This document shows, piece after piece, positions 10,722 to 20,585 of a DNA stretch of 64,000 nucleotides; within the stretch, counting starts at the first letter, position 1, and each line of letters opens with the position of its first letter. A program made the position numbers and the translations under genes. The notes under the pieces were generated by a model. That model did not search any database. It worked only from the letters and a program-made list of their open reading frames with translations, and was not told where the DNA came from. The stretch is taken from positions 2,894,001 through 2,958,000 of the forward strand of contig NZ_CP120863.1 of NCBI RefSeq assembly GCF_026191725.2, in the 5' to 3' direction. This DNA is from Roseibium porphyridii (GTDB lineage Bacteria; Pseudomonadota; Alphaproteobacteria; Rhizobiales; Stappiaceae).

Positions 10722-11288
10722 ATGGCGAGACATGAAAATCGCGATCGCGACGAGCGAGACAGCGAATTCGTCGACAAGCTCGTTCACATCAACCGCGTTG
10801 CCAAAGTGGTCAAGGGTGGCCGCCGTTTCGGCTTCGCCGCTCTGGTAGTGGTTGGTGATCAGAAGGGCCGTGTCGGCTTCGGTCATGGCAAGGCACGTGA
10901 AGTGCCGGAAGCCATCCGGAAAGCAACTGAAGCTGCAAAGCGCACAATGATCCGTGTGCCGCTTCGCGAAGGCCGGACCCTTCATCACGATGTGGAAGGC
11001 CGTCACGGTGCGGGCAAGGTTCTGCTGCGTGCAGCTCCGGCTGGTACGGGTATCATTGCAGGTGGTCCAATGCGTGCCGTCTTTGAAACGCTTGGCGTTC
11101 AGGACGTTGTGGCAAAGTCGCTGGGAACATCCAACCCTTACAACATGGTTCGTGCAACATTCGCTGCACTGACCAAAGAAGACAGCCCGCGCTCCGTCGC
11201 AGCTCGCCGAGGCCTGAAGGTCTCTGTGCTGCAGTCGCGGCGTCGTGACAACAACGATGAGGCGGCTCCGGCTGCCGCTGAGGCTTGA
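10722..11288 (+). CDS. rpsE: 30S ribosomal protein S5
   Basis: Contributes to the mRNA entry tunnel and decoding fidelity. The 188 residues contain the dsRBD-like N-terminal domain ([20 protein letters not shown] and [19 protein letters not shown]) and the C-terminal S5 fold ([19 protein letters not shown]). The tail is Ala/Glu rich. It sits 41 nt from rpmD. Confidence 0.98.
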   Translation: MARHENRDRDERDSEFVDKLVHINRVAKVVKGGRRFGFAALVVVGDQKGRVGFGHGKAREVPEAIRKATEAAKRTMIRVPLREGRTLHHDVEGRHGAGKVLLRAAPAGTGIIAGGPMRAVFETLGVQDVVAKSLGTSNPYNMVRATFAALTKEDSPRSVAARRGLKVSVLQSRRRDNNDEAAPAAAEA

Positions 11289-11329
11289 CCTTAGCGGCTC
11301 GGGTCCCCAGCTGAAAGAGGGTAGGTTCC

Positions 11330-11527
11330 ATGGCGAACACCGAAAAGACTGTTACGGTCGAACAGATCGGCAGCCCGCTGCGCCGTCCTAAGGACCAGCG
11401 CGCGACGCTTGTCGGTCTTGGCCTGAACAAGATGCACCGCCGTTCCACGCTGAAGGATACTCCGGAAGTGCGCGGCATGATCAATAAGGTCCAGCATCTC
11501 GTTCGCGTCGTCGAAGACAACGCGTAA
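11330..11527 (+). CDS. rpmD: 50S ribosomal protein L30
   Basis: Small large-subunit protein of 65 residues with the typical [20 protein letters not shown] start and a C-terminal [14 protein letters not shown]. It lies in the invariant rpsE-rpmD-rplO order with a 22-nt gap to rplO. Confidence 0.97.
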   Translation: MANTEKTVTVEQIGSPLRRPKDQRATLVGLGLNKMHRRSTLKDTPEVRGMINKVQHLVRVVEDNA

Positions 11528-11549
11528 GAACGGGGTGAGGAGAGAGAAC

Positions 11550-12017
11550 ATGAAGCTCAACGAACTTCGTGATAACGAAGGCGCAACACCAGAGCGCACC
11601 CGCGTTGGACGCGGTATCGGTTCTGGCAAGGGCAAGACCGGTGGCCGTGGTGTCAAAGGTCAGAAGTCCCGTTCCGGCGTCGCTATCAAAGGCTTTGAAG
11701 GCGGTCAGATGCCGCTTCACCGCCGTTTGCCGAAACGCGGCTTCACGAACATTTTTGCCAAGGACTTCAATACTGTGTCCGTCGGCCGTGTTCAGAAGGC
11801 GATTGATGCCGGCAAATTGAATGCATCCGAAACCGTGACGGTTGAAGCCCTGAAGGCTGCCGGCGTCGTCAAACGGATCCGTGATGGCGTGCGCATCGTT
11901 GCAAACGGTGAACTCACTGCTGCAGTGACATTTGAAGTGGCTGGTGCCTCCAAGGGTGCTGTGGCTGCAATCGAAAAAGCGGGCGGCAAGATTGCCGTTC
12001 AGGGAGCTCAGGCTTAA
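11550..12017 (+). CDS. rplO: 50S ribosomal protein L15
   Basis: Late-assembling large-subunit protein. The 155 residues start [20 protein letters not shown]. The Gly-rich N-terminal arm ([20 protein letters not shown]) and the [18 protein letters not shown] signature are present. The ATG at 11550 follows GAGGAGAGAGAAC; the in-frame GTG at 11535 would add non-conserved residues and overlaps the Shine-Dalgarno. Confidence 0.98.
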   Translation: MKLNELRDNEGATPERTRVGRGIGSGKGKTGGRGVKGQKSRSGVAIKGFEGGQMPLHRRLPKRGFTNIFAKDFNTVSVGRVQKAIDAGKLNASETVTVEALKAAGVVKRIRDGVRIVANGELTAAVTFEVAGASKGAVAAIEKAGGKIAVQGAQA

Positions 12018-12066
12018 CAGCCTGGGCTTTTCCCATTTTTGGGCAAGCATCTGACCGGAGTAGGGC

Positions 12067-13398
12067 ATGGCATCGGCCGCCGAGCAACTGGCGTCAAATC
12101 TAAATTTCTCAGCTTTCGCCAAGGCTGAAGAACTCAAAAAGCGCATCTGGTTCACGCTAGGGGCGCTTTTGGTTTATCGACTGGGCACTTACATTCCGAT
12201 GCCCGGCATCAATCCGGAAGCCTTTGCGCAGGCCTTTGATCAGGCGCAGCAAGGCATTATCGGCATGTTCAACATGTTCGCCGGTGGTGCGGTCGAGCGG
12301 ATGGCGATCTTCGCCCTCGGCATCATGCCGTATATTTCCGCCTCCATTATCATGCAGCTGATGACGACGGTCGTTCCGACCCTTGAGCAGCTGAAAAAGG
12401 AAGGCGAACAGGGCCGCAAGGTCATCAACCAGTACACCAGGTACGGAACCGTCATTCTGGCGGCGTTCCAGGCCTACGGCATTGCTGTCGGGCTTGAAGG
12501 CGCAACCAATGTTGTTACCGATCCGGGCTGGTTCTTCCGTGCATCCACCGTAATCACGCTTGTCGGCGGCACCATGTTCCTGATGTGGCTTGGCGAACAG
12601 ATCACGTCGCGCGGCATCGGCAACGGTATTTCGCTGATCATCTTTGCCGGCATTGTCGCCGGTCTGCCTTCAGCAGTGGTTCAGACGCTTGAACTTGGTC
12701 GTCAGGGCTCCCTGGCAACCGGTATCATTCTGGCAGTCATCATCCTCGCTGTTGTGGTTATCGCGTTCATCGTGTTCATGGAGCGTGCTCAGCGCCGCCT
12801 TCTGATCCAGTATCCGAAGCGGCAGATGGGCAACCGCATGTTCGAGGGCAACACCTCGTTCCTGCCATTGAAGCTGAACACCGCTGGTGTCATTCCGCCG
12901 ATCTTCGCGTCGTCACTTCTGCTCGTGCCGGCGACGCTTTCCGGTTTTGGGCAAGGTAGCGGCAACGAGTGGCTGACATACATCACAGCGGCACTTGGAC
13001 ACGGGCAGCCGCTGTTCATGGTGTTCTATGCCGCCATGATCATTTTCTTCTGTTTCTTCTATACGGCGATCGTGTTCAACCCGAGTGATACGGCCGACAA
13101 TCTGAAGAAACACGGCGGTTTCATCCCTGGCATTCGTCCTGGTGAACGCACTGCGCAATATATCGACCATGTGCTGACGCGCATTACGGTTGTCGGTGCG
13201 CTTTACATCACCGTCGTTTGTCTATTACCCGAATTCCTAATATCGGCCACTGGCGTTCCGTTTTACTTCGGGGGCACCTCTTTGCTAATTGTGGTTAGCG
13301 TGACAATGGATACCGTATCGCAGATCCAGGGCCACTTGCTTGCACACCAGTACGAGGGGCTCGTGAAAAAAGCGAAACTCAGGGGGAAACGTCGATGA
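12067..13398 (+). CDS. secY: Protein translocase subunit SecY
   Basis: Channel-forming inner-membrane subunit of the SecYEG translocon. The 443 residues have ten predicted hydrophobic segments. Diagnostic parts are the first TM and plug area ([20 protein letters not shown]), the second segment ([15 protein letters not shown]), the TM7 to TM8 loop ([18 protein letters not shown]) and the C-terminal basic tail ([12 protein letters not shown]). It follows rplO after 49 nt and overlaps adk by four bases. Confidence 0.98.
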   Translation: MASAAEQLASNLNFSAFAKAEELKKRIWFTLGALLVYRLGTYIPMPGINPEAFAQAFDQAQQGIIGMFNMFAGGAVERMAIFALGIMPYISASIIMQLMTTVVPTLEQLKKEGEQGRKVINQYTRYGTVILAAFQAYGIAVGLEGATNVVTDPGWFFRASTVITLVGGTMFLMWLGEQITSRGIGNGISLIIFAGIVAGLPSAVVQTLELGRQGSLATGIILAVIILAVVVIAFIVFMERAQRRLLIQYPKRQMGNRMFEGNTSFLPLKLNTAGVIPPIFASSLLLVPATLSGFGQGSGNEWLTYITAALGHGQPLFMVFYAAMIIFFCFFYTAIVFNPSDTADNLKKHGGFIPGIRPGERTAQYIDHVLTRITVVGALYITVVCLLPEFLISATGVPFYFGGTSLLIVVSVTMDTVSQIQGHLLAHQYEGLVKKAKLRGKRR

Positions 13399-13991
13399 GG
13401 CTAATTCTGGTAGGACCGCCAGGAGCGGGGAAGGGAACGCAGGCCATTCGGCTTGTTGAAAAATACGGCATTCCGCAGCTCTCCACGGGAGACATGCTAC
13501 GGGCCGCCGTTGCCGCCCAGACCCCGGTCGGCCTCAAAGCCAAGGAAGTGATGGATTCCGGCGGGCTCGTCTCTGATGAGATCGTCGTCGGAATTATCCG
13601 CGACCGGATCGCAGAAGACGATGCAAAGAATGGTTTCATTCTTGACGGCTTCCCGCGCACCGTTGCCCAGGCTGAGGCACTGGACGAAATGCTCGAGGCC
13701 GGTAGCTACAAAGTAGATGCCGTCGTTGAGCTGCGTGTCGACCAGACCAAACTCGTTGATCGTATCGTGAAGCGGGCTGAAGATGCCAAAGCAGCCGGTG
13801 AGCCGGTTCGCAAGGATGACGACCCGATCGTCTTCAAGCAAAGGCTCGAAGCATATAACCGCGATACCGCAGTTGTTGTCCCTTATTACGAGAAGACCGG
13901 CCTGCTTCATGTCATCGATGGAATGCAATCCATTGAAGAAGTTGCAGGGTCTATAGATTCCGTACTTCAAGGTCTTGACGAAAGGGTTTAG
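13395..13991 (+). CDS. adk: Adenylate kinase (short, LID-reduced form)
   Basis: Cytosolic nucleotide kinase interconverting ATP + AMP with 2 ADP. The 198 residues show the P-loop [10 protein letters not shown] (residues 7-16), the AMP-binding block [12 protein letters not shown], the [13 protein letters not shown] motif and a short LID without the Cys4 zinc site, as usual for alphaproteobacterial Adk. It starts inside the secY stop codon (ATGA), so the two are coupled. A 180-nt structured gap follows before rpsM. Confidence 0.97.
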   Translation: MRLILVGPPGAGKGTQAIRLVEKYGIPQLSTGDMLRAAVAAQTPVGLKAKEVMDSGGLVSDEIVVGIIRDRIAEDDAKNGFILDGFPRTVAQAEALDEMLEAGSYKVDAVVELRVDQTKLVDRIVKRAEDAKAAGEPVRKDDDPIVFKQRLEAYNRDTAVVVPYYEKTGLLHVIDGMQSIEEVAGSIDSVLQGLDERV

Positions 13992-14025
13992 AGCCGGTAA
14001 ACGACGCGCTCTACCTTACAGTTAA

Positions 14026-14154
14026 GCCGGTTCCATGGATGTGGGACCGGCATTCTCTGTGCCGGGACCATCCCGGCATTTTCACACCCGCAAGGGCCGG
14101 ACTCCACCGGACGCGGGCACTACCCACTGCGGGCAGAAACTCCGGTTCTGCCGC
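14026..14154 (+). promoter_or_regulatory. Structured leader upstream of rpsM (alpha-operon leader candidate)
   Basis: The 180-nt gap between adk and rpsM can fold into successive GC-rich hairpins: GCCGGTTCC with GGGACCGGC (14026-14034/14043-14051), TGCCGGGA with TCCCGGCA (14060-14067/14071-14078, followed by TTTTC), a CCCGC/GCGGG element around 14086-14116, and GCGG-CAGAA with TTCTGCCGC (about 14129-14154, one bulged G). The last ends 8 nt before the GGAG ribosome-binding site of rpsM. The second hairpin could act as an intrinsic terminator or attenuator. A regulatory role is inference. Confidence 0.5.
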
Positions 14155-14171
14155 ATAACATGGAGACCAAC

Positions 14172-14540
14172 GTGGCACGTATTGCTGGCGTTAACATCCC
14201 GACGAACAAGCGCGTTGTCATCGCGCTTCAGTACATTCACGGCATTGGCAAGAAATTTGCCCAGGAAATCGTTGAAAAGAACAACATCGACGCTTCCCGC
14301 CGTGTGAATGAGCTTTCCGACGCAGAAGTTCTGCAGATCCGCGAAACCATCGACCGTGACTATATGGTTGAGGGTGATCTTCGCCGTGATACGGCAATGA
14401 ACATCAAGCGTTTGATGGATCTTGGCTGCTACCGCGGCCTGCGTCACCGCCGCGGCCTGCCGGTTCGTGGTCAGCGGACGCATACTAACGCACGTACTCG
14501 CAAGGGTCCGGCGAAACCGATCGCAGGTAAGAAGAAATAA
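14172..14540 (+). CDS. rpsM: 30S ribosomal protein S13
   Basis: Head protein contacting P-site tRNA and the subunit bridge. With the GTG start at 14172 the product is 122 residues, [20 protein letters not shown], the exact family N terminus; GGAG (14162-14165) lies 6 nt upstream. An in-frame ATG at 14160 would add four residues and has no ribosome-binding site. The C terminus has the conserved [18 protein letters not shown]. It opens the alpha part of the ribosomal block. Confidence 0.97.
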   Translation: MARIAGVNIPTNKRVVIALQYIHGIGKKFAQEIVEKNNIDASRRVNELSDAEVLQIRETIDRDYMVEGDLRRDTAMNIKRLMDLGCYRGLRHRRGLPVRGQRTHTNARTRKGPAKPIAGKKK

Positions 14541-14611
14541 TCATCATTCCGCGATTGGTGGTGGAGCTGCCGGCATTACGGCAGTGACGAGATCAAAACA
14601 AGGATAACAAA

Positions 14612-15001
14612 ATGGCTAAAGACACGACGCGCGTGCGTCGCCGCGAACGCAAGAACATTTCGTCTGGCGTTGCGCATGTGAATTCGACATTCAACAACAC
14701 GATGATCACGATCACGGACGCTCAGGGCAATGCAATTTCCTGGTCTTCCGCTGGTGCGCTTGGCTTCAAGGGCTCTCGTAAGTCCACGCCGTATGCGGCT
14801 CAGGTTGCTGCTGAAGATGCTGCGAAGAAAGCTGCCGAACACGGCATGCGCACTCTCGAAGTTGAAGTGCGCGGTCCGGGTTCCGGCCGTGAATCTGCGC
14901 TTCGGGCACTGCAGGCCGCCGGTTTCCTGATCACGTCCATCCGCGACGTGACGCCGATACCGCACAACGGCTGTCGTCCGCGCAAGCGCCGCCGCGTCTA
15001 A
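14612..15001 (+). CDS. rpsK: 30S ribosomal protein S11
   Basis: Platform protein of the 30S subunit at the mRNA exit. The 129 residues show [20 protein letters not shown] and the signature [20 protein letters not shown]. The C terminus ends with the usual [18 protein letters not shown]. 71 nt after rpsM, 89 nt before rpoA. Confidence 0.98.
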   Translation: MAKDTTRVRRRERKNISSGVAHVNSTFNNTMITITDAQGNAISWSSAGALGFKGSRKSTPYAAQVAAEDAAKKAAEHGMRTLEVEVRGPGSGRESALRALQAAGFLITSIRDVTPIPHNGCRPRKRRRV

Positions 15002-15090
15002 GGCTTATTCAGTCTTAGGTACCTGTTTCTCCAAATGGCAAAGAATAGCCTGGCCGCAGAGCCGGGCGGGATAGCCGAAGGGACGCAAAC

Positions 15091-16113
15091 GTGACCATTC
15101 AAAAAAATTGGCAGGAACTGATCAAGCCGACCAAACTCGAGATCAAGCCGGGTGATGACCCGCGCTTCTTGGCAACGGTTGTTGCCGAGCCGCTCGAGCG
15201 TGGCTACGGCTTGACACTGGGCAACGCCCTGCGCCGCATTCTTCTGTCCTCCCTGCAAGGGGCGGCGGTAACCGCGGTTCAGATCGATGGCGTTCTGCAT
15301 GAGTTCTCGTCGATCCCGGGTGTCCGGGAAGATGTCACCGACATCGTGCTCAACATCAAGGAAATCGCCATTCGCATGGAAGGCGAAGGACCCAAGCGCA
15401 TGGTTGTGCGCAAGCAGGGACCAGGTGTTGTGACGGCCGGTGATATCCAGACAGTCGGCGACGTGGAAGTGCTCAACCCGGAACTGGTTCTCTGCACACT
15501 CGACGAAGGCGCTGAAATCCGCATGGAATTCACCGTCAACACCGGTAAAGGCTACCATTCTTCTGATCGCAACCGGCCGGAAGATGCTCCGATCGGGTTG
15601 ATTCCGGTCGACAGTCTTTACTCACCGGTCAAGAAGGTCTCCTACAAGGTGGAAAACACCCGTGAAGGCCAGGTTCTTGACTATGACAAGCTGACCCTGA
15701 CCATTGAAACCGATGGTTCCGTCAAGCCGGATGATGCCGTGGCTTTCGCAGCGCGCATTCTGCAGGATCAGCTTTCCATCTTCGTCAATTTCGAAGAGCC
15801 GCAACGCGAAGTCGCCGAGGACACTGTTCCGGAACTGGCTTTCAACCCGGCGCTTTTGAAGAAAGTCGACGAGCTGGAACTGTCTGTCCGGTCTGCAAAC
15901 TGCCTGAAGAACGACAATATCGTGTATATTGGCGATCTCATTCAGAAGACCGAAGCGGAAATGCTGCGGACGCCGAATTTCGGCCGCAAGTCGCTCAACG
16001 AAATCAAAGAAGTTCTCGCTCAGATGGGCCTCCATCTCGGCATGGAAGTCGCCAACTGGCCGCCTGAGAACATCGATGATCTCGCCAAGCGCTACGAAGA
16101 CCATCAGTATTAA
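15091..16113 (+). CDS. rpoA: RNA polymerase alpha subunit
   Basis: Scaffold subunit of RNA polymerase; its C-terminal domain contacts UP elements and activators. The 340 residues begin [17 protein letters not shown] from a GTG codon with GAAGGGA upstream. The N-terminal dimerisation domain has [16 protein letters not shown]; the C-terminal domain (about 255-330) has [20 protein letters not shown] and [16 protein letters not shown]. The stop codon is embedded in an 18-bp perfect palindrome. Confidence 0.99.
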   Translation: MTIQKNWQELIKPTKLEIKPGDDPRFLATVVAEPLERGYGLTLGNALRRILLSSLQGAAVTAVQIDGVLHEFSSIPGVREDVTDIVLNIKEIAIRMEGEGPKRMVVRKQGPGVVTAGDIQTVGDVEVLNPELVLCTLDEGAEIRMEFTVNTGKGYHSSDRNRPEDAPIGLIPVDSLYSPVKKVSYKVENTREGQVLDYDKLTLTIETDGSVKPDDAVAFAARILQDQLSIFVNFEEPQREVAEDTVPELAFNPALLKKVDELELSVRSANCLKNDNIVYIGDLIQKTEAEMLRTPNFGRKSLNEIKEVLAQMGLHLGMEVANWPPENIDDLAKRYEDHQY

Positions 16114-16129
16114 GGACGCATGCGTCCTT
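16112..16129 (+). promoter_or_regulatory. 18-bp perfect palindrome at the rpoA stop
   Basis: AAGGACGCATGCGTCCTT is fully self-complementary and overlaps the last two bases of the rpoA stop codon. As RNA it would form a short, near loop-free hairpin, or a larger-loop version, 70 nt upstream of rplQ. It may influence rpoA-rplQ coupling or mRNA processing; no U tract follows, so it is not a standard terminator. Confidence 0.45.
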
Positions 16130-16198
16130 TAGGGAACCACCGGGCAAGTGCTCTTGAAGGAAACAGAGCAGACTTCCCGATAGAAAAAGGAGAGGGCC

Positions 16199-16624
16199 AT
16201 GCGCCACGGTAAAGCCGGCCGCAAGCTCAATCGGACTTCTAGCCACCGCAAGGCTATGTTCGCAAACATGGCAGCGTCGCTGATCAAGCACGAGCAGATC
16301 GTCACGACCCTGCCCAAGGCCAAAGAAATGAAGCCGATCATCGACAAGCTCATCACTTTGGGCAAACGCGGTGATCTTCATGCACGCCGCCAGGCTATCT
16401 CGCAGATCCGCGATACAGCCATGGTTGCCAAGCTGTTTGACACGCTTGGCGAGCGTTACAAGGAACGCAACGGGGGGTATTCCCGCGTTCTGAAAGCCGG
16501 TTTCCGCTATGGTGACAATGCTCCGATGGCAGTCATCGAGCTCGTCGACCGGGATCCGGAAGCGCGCGGCGCAGACGATCGCGCTCGTGTTGAAGCAGAA
16601 GAAGCGGCTGAAAACGCAGCGTAA
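16199..16624 (+). CDS. rplQ: 50S ribosomal protein L17
   Basis: Tunnel-exit large-subunit protein, last gene of the alpha operon. The 141 residues begin [20 protein letters not shown] and have the family core; a roughly 25-residue acidic/Ala-rich tail ([20 protein letters not shown]) extends beyond the E. coli form, as in related alphaproteobacteria. AAAGGAGAGGGCC supplies the ribosome-binding site. A strong terminator follows. Confidence 0.98.
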   Translation: MRHGKAGRKLNRTSSHRKAMFANMAASLIKHEQIVTTLPKAKEMKPIIDKLITLGKRGDLHARRQAISQIRDTAMVAKLFDTLGERYKERNGGYSRVLKAGFRYGDNAPMAVIELVDRDPEARGADDRARVEAEEAAENAA

Positions 16625-16650
16625 GTTCGGTTTTCATAGCGAATACTGAA

Positions 16651-16677
16651 AGGCGGGCATTGGCTCGCCTTTTTGTT
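16651..16677 (+). terminator. Rho-independent terminator after rplQ
   Basis: Stem AGGCGGGC / GCTCGCCT with an ATTG loop (16651-16670, one G-U pair), immediately followed by TTTTGTTT. It lies 26 nt after the rplQ stop and ends the ribosomal block. Confidence 0.9.
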
Positions 16678-16809
16678 TGAAATAAACTTCTTCAAATACT
16701 TTTCTGCTGCCTGCAAATAGTATGATTGCCGATTATCAATGATTTAAGAAACTCGAGCCTATCTTTTCCCAGCCTCCTGGAGATGGATTCGGGGCTGGGG
16801 AGAATTATT

Positions 16810-18987
16810 GTGATCGGCAACAAGAAATCGGGATCGAAGAAGGCCGGGCCTTCTCTTCGTCTTTCCTTTGTTATTCCTGCTTTGATGATCGTGATCACGG
16901 TCGCTGCCTGTGCAGCAGTCGGTGTGATTGGTTACATGACAGGCAAAGACGGTTTGCAGAAAGCAGCCGAAGCTGAGCTTGGTATGGTCATCACAGCCAG
17001 GTCGGCACTGCTTGACGCAAAGCTGGATACCGTCGAGGCGGAAATTGTCAATCTTGCCTCCAGCGTGGCTGACCCGATCAGCAATCTGGGCAATGCGACC
17101 ATGAACCTGGACAAGGAAAAGGCAGAAATTCTAAGCCTTTTCCACGCTCCACAGTCACCTGAAGAACGTGCTCAGCTGACAGGTGCCGAACAAAAGACCA
17201 TGTACGCCTGGCGCCACTCGGAAGCGCATCCGGCCTTTTATAATGTCTGGAAAAACGGCGGATATGCAGATGTCTACCTGATAGATCCTGCGGGCCTAAT
17301 TCTTTACTCTGTCACCAAAGGGGATGAATTCCTCTCAAAGCTTGGTGAAGGAAGTGCTGCCGACGGAACCGGTCTTGAAGCTGTCTTCAATGCTGCAAAA
17401 GAGCTGGAAGAAGGCAAGGTCGCTGCGACAGGGTTTGAAGCTTACGGCCCTGGTGGTGGTGAGGGAACGCTGTTCCTTGCTTCTCCGGTCTATATGAATT
17501 CCTTTGGTTCCGTTAGCCTGAATGGTGTGGCTGTTGTCCGTTTGAACACCAAGTTTTTGAACAAGGTCGTTGCGGGACGTGAGGATCTTGGTGAAACAGG
17601 CCAAGTTTACGTCATCGATCAAGATGGTCTGGTTCTCAGTGACATGCCACTTGCCGGTTCACAGACCGCTTTGACCGCAACTGTAGATGCTGCTCCGGCA
17701 CGCGAAGCGGCAAACGGTGCGGAAGCAGCGGATATCGTTATCGGTGCTGATGGTGTTGCAGACCTCATGGTCGCACGCCCGCTCTCCTTCCAAGGACAGA
17801 ACTGGGCGATTGTTGCTGAAAAGAGCGTTGAAGAGACGCTTTCGGCAGTTACCAACATGCGCGATCAGATGTTTATCTGGTCCTTGGGGACCATTGCGGT
17901 TGCCGCTGTCATCGCACTGTTCTTCTCTCGCTCGATCACTGGACCGTTGACCACACTGGTCGGCGCTCTCAATGCAATTGCCTCAGGTGATCTTGGCGCT
18001 GAAATCAAGGCAGCGAAACGCAAGGACGAAATTGGCGATATCGGCCGTGCCGTTCTGCAAATCCGCCAGAACGCGGCAGATGAAAATGAGCGCAGGGCTG
18101 CAGAAGAGGCCGACGAAGCGCAACGCCAAGCAGCACAACGGCAGGAAATGCTGGCAAGCCTTGCTGGTGATTTCGAAGCGACTGTCGGCACGGTGGTCGA
18201 CAAGGTCGCGCGGTCTGCATCGAAGCTGCGTGAAAGCGCTAACAACATGCGCAGCATGACAGATAGTGCCGGTGAAACCTCCACCAATGCTGCGGAGATG
18301 TCTGAAGGTACGCTTGCCGAAGTGGAATCGATTGCAGCTGCTTCCGATCAGCTTTCCAGTTCGATCCAGGAGATCTCTACGCTGATTGAACGTTCGTCCG
18401 GCGTGGCAGCTGAAGCGACAAAGCGGGCGGAAACAACCAACGAGACCGTCAAGTCGCTTGCTGAAGCAGCCAACCGGATCGGTGAAGTGGTCACGCTTAT
18501 CTCCGACATTGCAGACCAAACCAACCTGCTGGCTCTGAATGCGACCATCGAAGCGGCACGTGCCGGTGAGGCGGGCAAGGGCTTTGCGGTGGTTGCATCC
18601 GAAGTCAAGGACCTTGCCGCACAGACAGGCAAGGCGACTGGTGAAATCCAGCAGCAGATCGATGCGATCCGCGGAGCGACGGATGATGCGGTTGGAGCAA
18701 TCGGTGACATTCAAAAAACGATTGATGATATCACGCAATCGGTCAGTGAAGTTGCCGCTGCGGTGACCGAGCAAAGCTATGCGACGCAGGGCATTGCGGA
18801 GAATACGCAACGTGCAGCTGGTGGAACATCCAAGGTGGTTGAGGACATTCGGAACGTTGCCTCACTTTCCAACGACACCAACATGGCCGCTCAGAACTTC
18901 ACGGATGAAGCTGGAGATATGGCATCGGAGGCTGAGCAGCTGGACACCGAAGTCCGCAGCTTCCTCGATCAGGTCCGCTCTGCCTGA
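16810..18987 (+). CDS. Methyl-accepting chemotaxis protein with periplasmic Cache-type sensor
   Basis: Transmembrane chemoreceptor feeding the CheA/CheW array. From the GTG at 16810 (GGGGAG 7 nt upstream) the product is 725 residues. TM1 lies near residues 17-42 (LSFVIPALMIVITVAACAA), a long periplasmic sensor with PAS/Cache-like β-strand patterns (GQVYVIDQDGLVLSDMP, WAIVAEKSVEETL) ends at TM2 near 360-380, a HAMP domain follows (SITGPLTTLVGALNAIASGD), and the signal hairpin carries the tip DQTNLLALNATIEAARAGE. Alternative starts are ATG 16783 or TTG 16726. The ligand cannot be read from sequence. It is a lone gene, with no che genes nearby. Confidence 0.93.
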   Translation: MIGNKKSGSKKAGPSLRLSFVIPALMIVITVAACAAVGVIGYMTGKDGLQKAAEAELGMVITARSALLDAKLDTVEAEIVNLASSVADPISNLGNATMNLDKEKAEILSLFHAPQSPEERAQLTGAEQKTMYAWRHSEAHPAFYNVWKNGGYADVYLIDPAGLILYSVTKGDEFLSKLGEGSAADGTGLEAVFNAAKELEEGKVAATGFEAYGPGGGEGTLFLASPVYMNSFGSVSLNGVAVVRLNTKFLNKVVAGREDLGETGQVYVIDQDGLVLSDMPLAGSQTALTATVDAAPAREAANGAEAADIVIGADGVADLMVARPLSFQGQNWAIVAEKSVEETLSAVTNMRDQMFIWSLGTIAVAAVIALFFSRSITGPLTTLVGALNAIASGDLGAEIKAAKRKDEIGDIGRAVLQIRQNAADENERRAAEEADEAQRQAAQRQEMLASLAGDFEATVGTVVDKVARSASKLRESANNMRSMTDSAGETSTNAAEMSEGTLAEVESIAAASDQLSSSIQEISTLIERSSGVAAEATKRAETTNETVKSLAEAANRIGEVVTLISDIADQTNLLALNATIEAARAGEAGKGFAVVASEVKDLAAQTGKATGEIQQQIDAIRGATDDAVGAIGDIQKTIDDITQSVSEVAAAVTEQSYATQGIAENTQRAAGGTSKVVEDIRNVASLSNDTNMAAQNFTDEAGDMASEAEQLDTEVRSFLDQVRSA

Positions 18988-19010
18988 TCAAACACTGTAT
19001 TTTGATCGAA

Positions 19011-19036
19011 AGCCGCCGGATTTCCGGCGGCTTTTT
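19011..19036 (+). terminator. Rho-independent terminator after the chemoreceptor gene
   Basis: AGCCGCCGGA (19011-19020) pairs perfectly with TCCGGCGGCT (19023-19032), followed by a U tract (CTTTTTGCTTTT). It sits about 25 nt after the stop codon. Confidence 0.9.
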
Positions 19037-19116
19037 GCTTTTGTATTTGCCTCCATTCCACCCTATCTGCCATGTATCGGCATTCAACCTTTTGAGATTC
19101 GAAACGAGGGCATGGC

Positions 19117-20577
19117 ATGCGCCTGGCACAAACCGGTAAAACGACAAAACTGCTGTGCTTAGTTCTGACGGGGGTTTTGGGCCTTTGGTCGGCAAACGCA
19201 TTTGCCCAGACAGCACAGCCAACACCCACCGACCTCAGGCTGGTTCCTCAAAGCGAAACACAAATAAAGCTGTCCTTCGCGCCGATTGTGAAAAACGTCG
19301 CTCCGGCCGTCGTCAACGTCTATGCCAGTCGCAAGGTCGTGCAGCGGCAACGAGTATCGCCGTTTTTTGATGATCCTTTCTTCAGGCGATTTTTCGGCCA
19401 GCCAGGAGGCGGTGGCTTTGACCGTCCGCGCGAGCGGGTGGAATCCTCCCTTGGCTCCGGCGTGATCATCAGCCAAGACGGCACCGTCATCACCAATCAT
19501 CACGTCATCAAGGATGCGGATGAAGTCCGTGTCGCGCTGAGTGACAGGCGTGAATTTGATGCAGAAATCGTTTTGCTGGATGAGCGAACCGATCTTGCCG
19601 TATTGAAGATCAAGGGTGAGGGGCCGTTTGATCATACGACTTTTGCAGAGTCCGACAGTCTCGAGGTCGGAGACATTGTGCTTGCCATCGGCAATCCGTT
19701 CGGTGTCGGTCAGACTGTGACCCAGGGCATTGTGTCCGCGACGGCCCGGACTCAGGTTGGTGTCACTGATTTCCAGTTTTTCATTCAGACGGACGCCGCG
19801 ATCAATCCGGGCAATTCCGGCGGAGCTCTCGTGGACATGGAGGGGAAACTCGTCGGGATCAACACGGCGATTTTCTCTCGTTCTGGTGGTTCCAACGGCA
19901 TTGGTTTTGCCATCCCCGCCCATATGGCGCGGTTTGTAGCGCGGGCGGCTGACCAGGGAGGCAAGGTTCAAAGGCCCTGGCTCGGCGCGACCGTACAGCT
20001 GGTCAATTCAGAGATTGCAGAAGCACTGTCACTCGATCGTCCGCGCGGGGTTTTGGTGACCGCCGTTTTCGACGGGTCACCTGCACAGGATGCCGGGCTG
20101 AAAGTGAGTGATCTCGTTGTTGCTATCGGCGGCAAGGAAGTAACCGATCCGAACTCCTTCGGCTATCGGTTTGCGACCAAGATGATCGGCGATGACACCG
20201 AGTTCAAGATCATCCGTGACGGCAAGGAAATTGCCTTGCCCATTTCCCTGGTGCCGGCCCCGGAGACAGTGCCGCGGGATACGCGAGAGCTTGTTGAGTT
20301 TTCACCGTTCGAAGGGGCAACAGTCATGAACCTTTCTCCGGCCGTATCGACAGAAATCGGTCTGGAAGGGGTATTTGAAGGCGTTGTGATCACAGCGGTG
20401 CGGCGCGGCAGCACGGCAAATCAGGTGGGCTTGCGTCCCGGCGATGTCGTGCGTGGTATTAATGAGCAGGTTGTCGAAAGCACCAGGATGCTTGAAACGG
20501 TGACCAAGACACCTCCGCGTGTCTGGCGGCTTGAGATCGAACGCGATGGCAAGGTGTCCCAGCTTATCTTGAGGTAG
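19117..20577 (+). CDS. Periplasmic HtrA/DegP-family serine protease (Do-like)
   Basis: Envelope quality-control protease and chaperone. The 486 residues begin with a Sec signal peptide (cleavage expected after AFA, residue 30). The trypsin-like domain holds the triad His129 (TNHHV), Asp159 (DERTDLAVLKIKG) and Ser234 (NPGNSGGALVD). Two PDZ domains follow (about 280-370 and 395-485); the first has RPWLGATVQ and GVLVTAVFDGSPAQDAGL, the second GVVITAVRRGSTANQVGLRPGD. A Gly/Phe-rich LA-loop region (FFRRFFGQPGGGGFDRP) is typical of DegP/DegQ/MucD. rarA follows after 8 nt, a common alphaproteobacterial pair. Which Do paralog this is cannot be settled here. Confidence 0.95.
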   Translation: MRLAQTGKTTKLLCLVLTGVLGLWSANAFAQTAQPTPTDLRLVPQSETQIKLSFAPIVKNVAPAVVNVYASRKVVQRQRVSPFFDDPFFRRFFGQPGGGGFDRPRERVESSLGSGVIISQDGTVITNHHVIKDADEVRVALSDRREFDAEIVLLDERTDLAVLKIKGEGPFDHTTFAESDSLEVGDIVLAIGNPFGVGQTVTQGIVSATARTQVGVTDFQFFIQTDAAINPGNSGGALVDMEGKLVGINTAIFSRSGGSNGIGFAIPAHMARFVARAADQGGKVQRPWLGATVQLVNSEIAEALSLDRPRGVLVTAVFDGSPAQDAGLKVSDLVVAIGGKEVTDPNSFGYRFATKMIGDDTEFKIIRDGKEIALPISLVPAPETVPRDTRELVEFSPFEGATVMNLSPAVSTEIGLEGVFEGVVITAVRRGSTANQVGLRPGDVVRGINEQVVESTRMLETVTKTPPRVWRLEIERDGKVSQLILR

Positions 20578-20585
20578 ACGTCCCT

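Noticed and set aside
7690..14171. Absence of rpmJ and infA from the spc/alpha region
   Set aside because: This is the usual arrangement in alphaproteobacteria, not a deletion.
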